From contig JADHLF010000003.1 of the NCBI GenBank assembly GCA_016780825.1, forward strand, positions 1-64,000: a stretch of 64,000 nucleotides of DNA. The letters are read 5' to 3'. Below, piece by piece: positions 62,691-64,000 of the stretch (its first letter is position 1; each line of letters opens with the position of its first letter). The stretch comes from Planktomarina sp. GTDB taxonomy: Bacteria; Pseudomonadota; Alphaproteobacteria; Rhodobacterales; Rhodobacteraceae. A program made the position numbers and the translations under genes. The notes under the pieces are model-generated. The model was not told the DNA's origin and did no database searches. It saw only the letters and a program-made list of their open reading frames with translations.

Positions 62691-63659
62691 ATGGGTATGC
62701 GGATCACGGTTCAGCCAGAGACGTTTCAATTGGCGCAGGTTTTCACAATTTCGCGGGGCTCGCGCAGTCAGGCCGAGGTCTTGACGGTTCGGATTGAGAA
62801 AGACGGGGTTATGGGCTGGGGCGAATGTGTGCCCTACGCGCGCTATGGCGAGAGCCTGGCTTCTGTGACTGCGCAGATCGACGCGCTTGGCGATATCTCG
62901 CATGAGGAGCTGGCCGAGGCCTTGCCGGCGGGTGCGGCGCGCAATGCGGTTGATTGCGCGTTTTGGGATCTTGCGGCCAAGACCAGCGGCGTTCCAGTGG
63001 CCCAGCGCATTGGCCTGCAAAACCTTCAGCCGCAAATCACCGCCTATACGCTGTCTTTGGACAGCCCGGAGGCAATGGAGCGTCATGCCCGGCTCAATGC
63101 GCATCGGCCTTTGCTAAAAATCAAGCTGGGAACGCCGGATGATATGCCTCGGCTTGAGGCGGTACGGCGCGGCGCGCCCAAGGCACGGATCATTGTGGAC
63201 GCCAATGAAGGATGGAGTGCTGAGGTCTACTCCGATCTCGCGCCGCATTTGTTGCGCCTTGGGGTCGAATTGGTCGAACAGCCTTTGCCAGCATCAGAGG
63301 ATCACGCGCTTTTGGGCCTCGCGCGGCCCTTGCCGATTTGCGCCGATGAGAGTTGCCATGACCGGAGCTCTTTGCCGCATATGCGCGGGAAGTATGATTA
63401 TGCCAATATCAAATTGGATAAGACGGGCGGCTTGACGGAGGCCCTTGCCCTGCGCGATGCAGCGCTGGAGGCGGGTTTTGGTTTGATGGTCGGGTGTATG
63501 GTCGGCAGTTCGCTGGCGATGGCCCCAGCCGTGCTTTTGGCACAGGCCGCGCAGTTTACCGATCTTGACGGGCCGCTGCTTTTGGCCGAAGACCGAGATC
63601 ACGCTTTGAAATTTGACACAGACGGTGTGCATCCGCCCGTCGCTGCCTTGTGGGGATAG
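62691..63659 (+). CDS. dgcA: N-acetyl-D-glutamate racemase (enolase superfamily)
   Basis: A 322-residue protein of the muconate-lactonizing/dipeptide-epimerase group. The catalytic set is complete: K-x-K in LLKIKLG (~residue 143), metal ligands in 'IIVDANEGW', 'ELVEQPLP' and 'ICADESC', and the second lysine in 'NIKLDKTGG'. Beside dgcN it is best read as DgcA, converting N-acetyl-D-glutamate to the L form, rather than an Ala-Glu dipeptide epimerase. ATG 62691 or 62697 is possible. Confidence 0.87.
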   Translation: MGMRITVQPETFQLAQVFTISRGSRSQAEVLTVRIEKDGVMGWGECVPYARYGESLASVTAQIDALGDISHEELAEALPAGAARNAVDCAFWDLAAKTSGVPVAQRIGLQNLQPQITAYTLSLDSPEAMERHARLNAHRPLLKIKLGTPDDMPRLEAVRRGAPKARIIVDANEGWSAEVYSDLAPHLLRLGVELVEQPLPASEDHALLGLARPLPICADESCHDRSSLPHMRGKYDYANIKLDKTGGLTEALALRDAALEAGFGLMVGCMVGSSLAMAPAVLLAQAAQFTDLDGPLLLAEDRDHALKFDTDGVHPPVAALWG

Positions 63660-63663
63660 ACCA

Positions 63664-64000
63664 ATGACACGCACCGTATATGTAAACGGCACCTATTTGC
63701 CGGAAAATGAAGCGACGGTTTCCATATTTGACCGAGGCTTTCTTTTTGCCGATGGCGTCTATGAGGTGACATCGGTTTTGGATGGAAAGCTGATTGATTT
63801 TGATGGCCATGCGCGGCGTTTGGCGCGCTCTTTGGGCGAGCTGGGCATGCGCAACCCGATCGAGACCGAAGAGTTGCTTGAGGTGCATCGGGAGTTGGTC
63901 CGGGCCAATGATATCGTCGAGGGGCTGATCTATTTGCAGATCACCCGCGGTGCGGCGGCTGATCGCGATTTTGCCTACCCCAGTGAAGATACGCCGCCAA
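63664..64000 (+). CDS. dat: D-amino-acid aminotransferase, N-terminal part (cut by window edge)
   Basis: The first 112 residues of a class IV PLP aminotransferase: 'VYVNGTYLPENEATVSIFDRGFLFADGVYEVT' and 'FDGHARRLARSLGELGM' are typical of D-amino acid transaminases. The PLP lysine lies beyond the window. It starts 4 bp after dgcA, so it is in the same operon. It would move amino groups from D-amino acids to 2-oxoglutarate, yielding D-glutamate for DgcN. Confidence 0.85.
   Translation, partial: MTRTVYVNGTYLPENEATVSIFDRGFLFADGVYEVTSVLDGKLIDFDGHARRLARSLGELGMRNPIETEELLEVHRELVRANDIVEGLIYLQITRGAAADRDFAYPSEDTPP

Noticed and set aside
62691..63659. L-Ala-D/L-Glu dipeptide epimerase as the name for this gene
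   Set aside because: The fold allows it, but direct linkage to the DUF1611 dgcN gene and a D-amino-acid transaminase makes N-acetyl-D-glutamate racemase more likely.
1..64000. CRISPR arrays, tRNA/rRNA genes, prophage or insertion sequences
   Set aside because: No regularly spaced repeats, cloverleaf-like segments, transposase or integrase motifs, or terminal repeats with target duplications were seen on either strand.

Overview
The window looks like chromosomal core DNA of a marine alphaproteobacterium of the Roseobacter group (Rhodobacterales). The evidence is an aa3-type oxidase subunit IV small protein, an L-malyl-CoA lyase (Mcl1) of the Rhodobacter type, a TIGR02302-family protein, alphaproteobacterial-type glutamate-cysteine ligase, phaA-phaB, and the rsmE/ubiA/gshA and argH/lipoprotein/lysA neighbourhoods. 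Base composition is moderately GC-rich and even throughout. A Planktomarina/RCA-like organism is possible but not provable from here. I see no tRNA, rRNA, CRISPR array, prophage, transposase or integron. Genes are tightly packed, with many 4-bp ATGA/GTGA overlaps and some convergent pairs that overlap at their stop codons.

Layout. 1-6.0 kb: a peptide-type ABC importer (fused double ATPase divergent from binding protein and two permeases) beside an M20 amidohydrolase. 6.1-10.6 kb: an ABC-2 export system, an S49 peptidase, a tiny membrane zinc-ribbon protein, a Ca/Na antiporter and an SDR enzyme. 10.8-14.2 kb: uvrC, pgsA, moaD, moaE. 14.2-20.1 kb: a BON/OmpA envelope protein with a coiled-coil partner, ubiA, rsmE, a small membrane protein, gshA. 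20.2-24.7 kb: plsY, a catalytically degenerate dihydroorotase homologue, a 33-residue membrane peptide, pyrB, then a divergent family-4 UDG and moaB. 24.7-31.1 kb: an RND pump pair, a DsbD-alpha-like secreted protein, AlgH. 31.2-35.8 kb: acyl-CoA dehydrogenase, MBL-fold hydrolase, oxidase subunit IV, a lipoprotein, azlC-azlD. 35.9-39.6 kb: fdhD-mobA-mobB-moeA, greA. 39.9-46.5 kb: ETF-ubiquinone oxidoreductase, a TPR protein, ispE, polyprenyl synthase, two small conserved genes and a methyltransferase. 46.6-52.6 kb: phaB, phaA, a degenerate EAL protein, tag, a TlpA-like redoxin, argH, a small lipoprotein and a DUF2834 protein. 52.7-60.2 kb: lysA, the TIGR02302 protein, a zinc-ribbon membrane protein, plsC, a shortened VOC protein, a PPOX-fold flavoprotein, accA. 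60.3-64 kb: mcl1 and a dgcN-dgcA-dat operon.

How it fits together. Acetyl-CoA chemistry (phaA, phaB, mcl1, accA, an acyl-CoA dehydrogenase, ETF-QO) fits an organism living on organic acids and amino acids, probably with the ethylmalonyl-CoA pathway. Peptide import plus an M20 hydrolase, and a right-hand operon predicted to route D-amino acids through D-glutamate to N-acetyl-L-glutamate, suggest use of peptides and peptidoglycan-derived D-amino acids. Molybdenum cofactor genes occur in three separate places, but no molybdoenzyme is present in the window. The most interesting points are the D-glutamate operon with its paired intercistronic hairpins, enzyme homologues that have lost catalytic or cluster residues (PyrC', EAL, UDG, a deleted VOC protein), and several small proteins. 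I found no clearly new multi-gene system; most of the window is ordinary housekeeping sequence.
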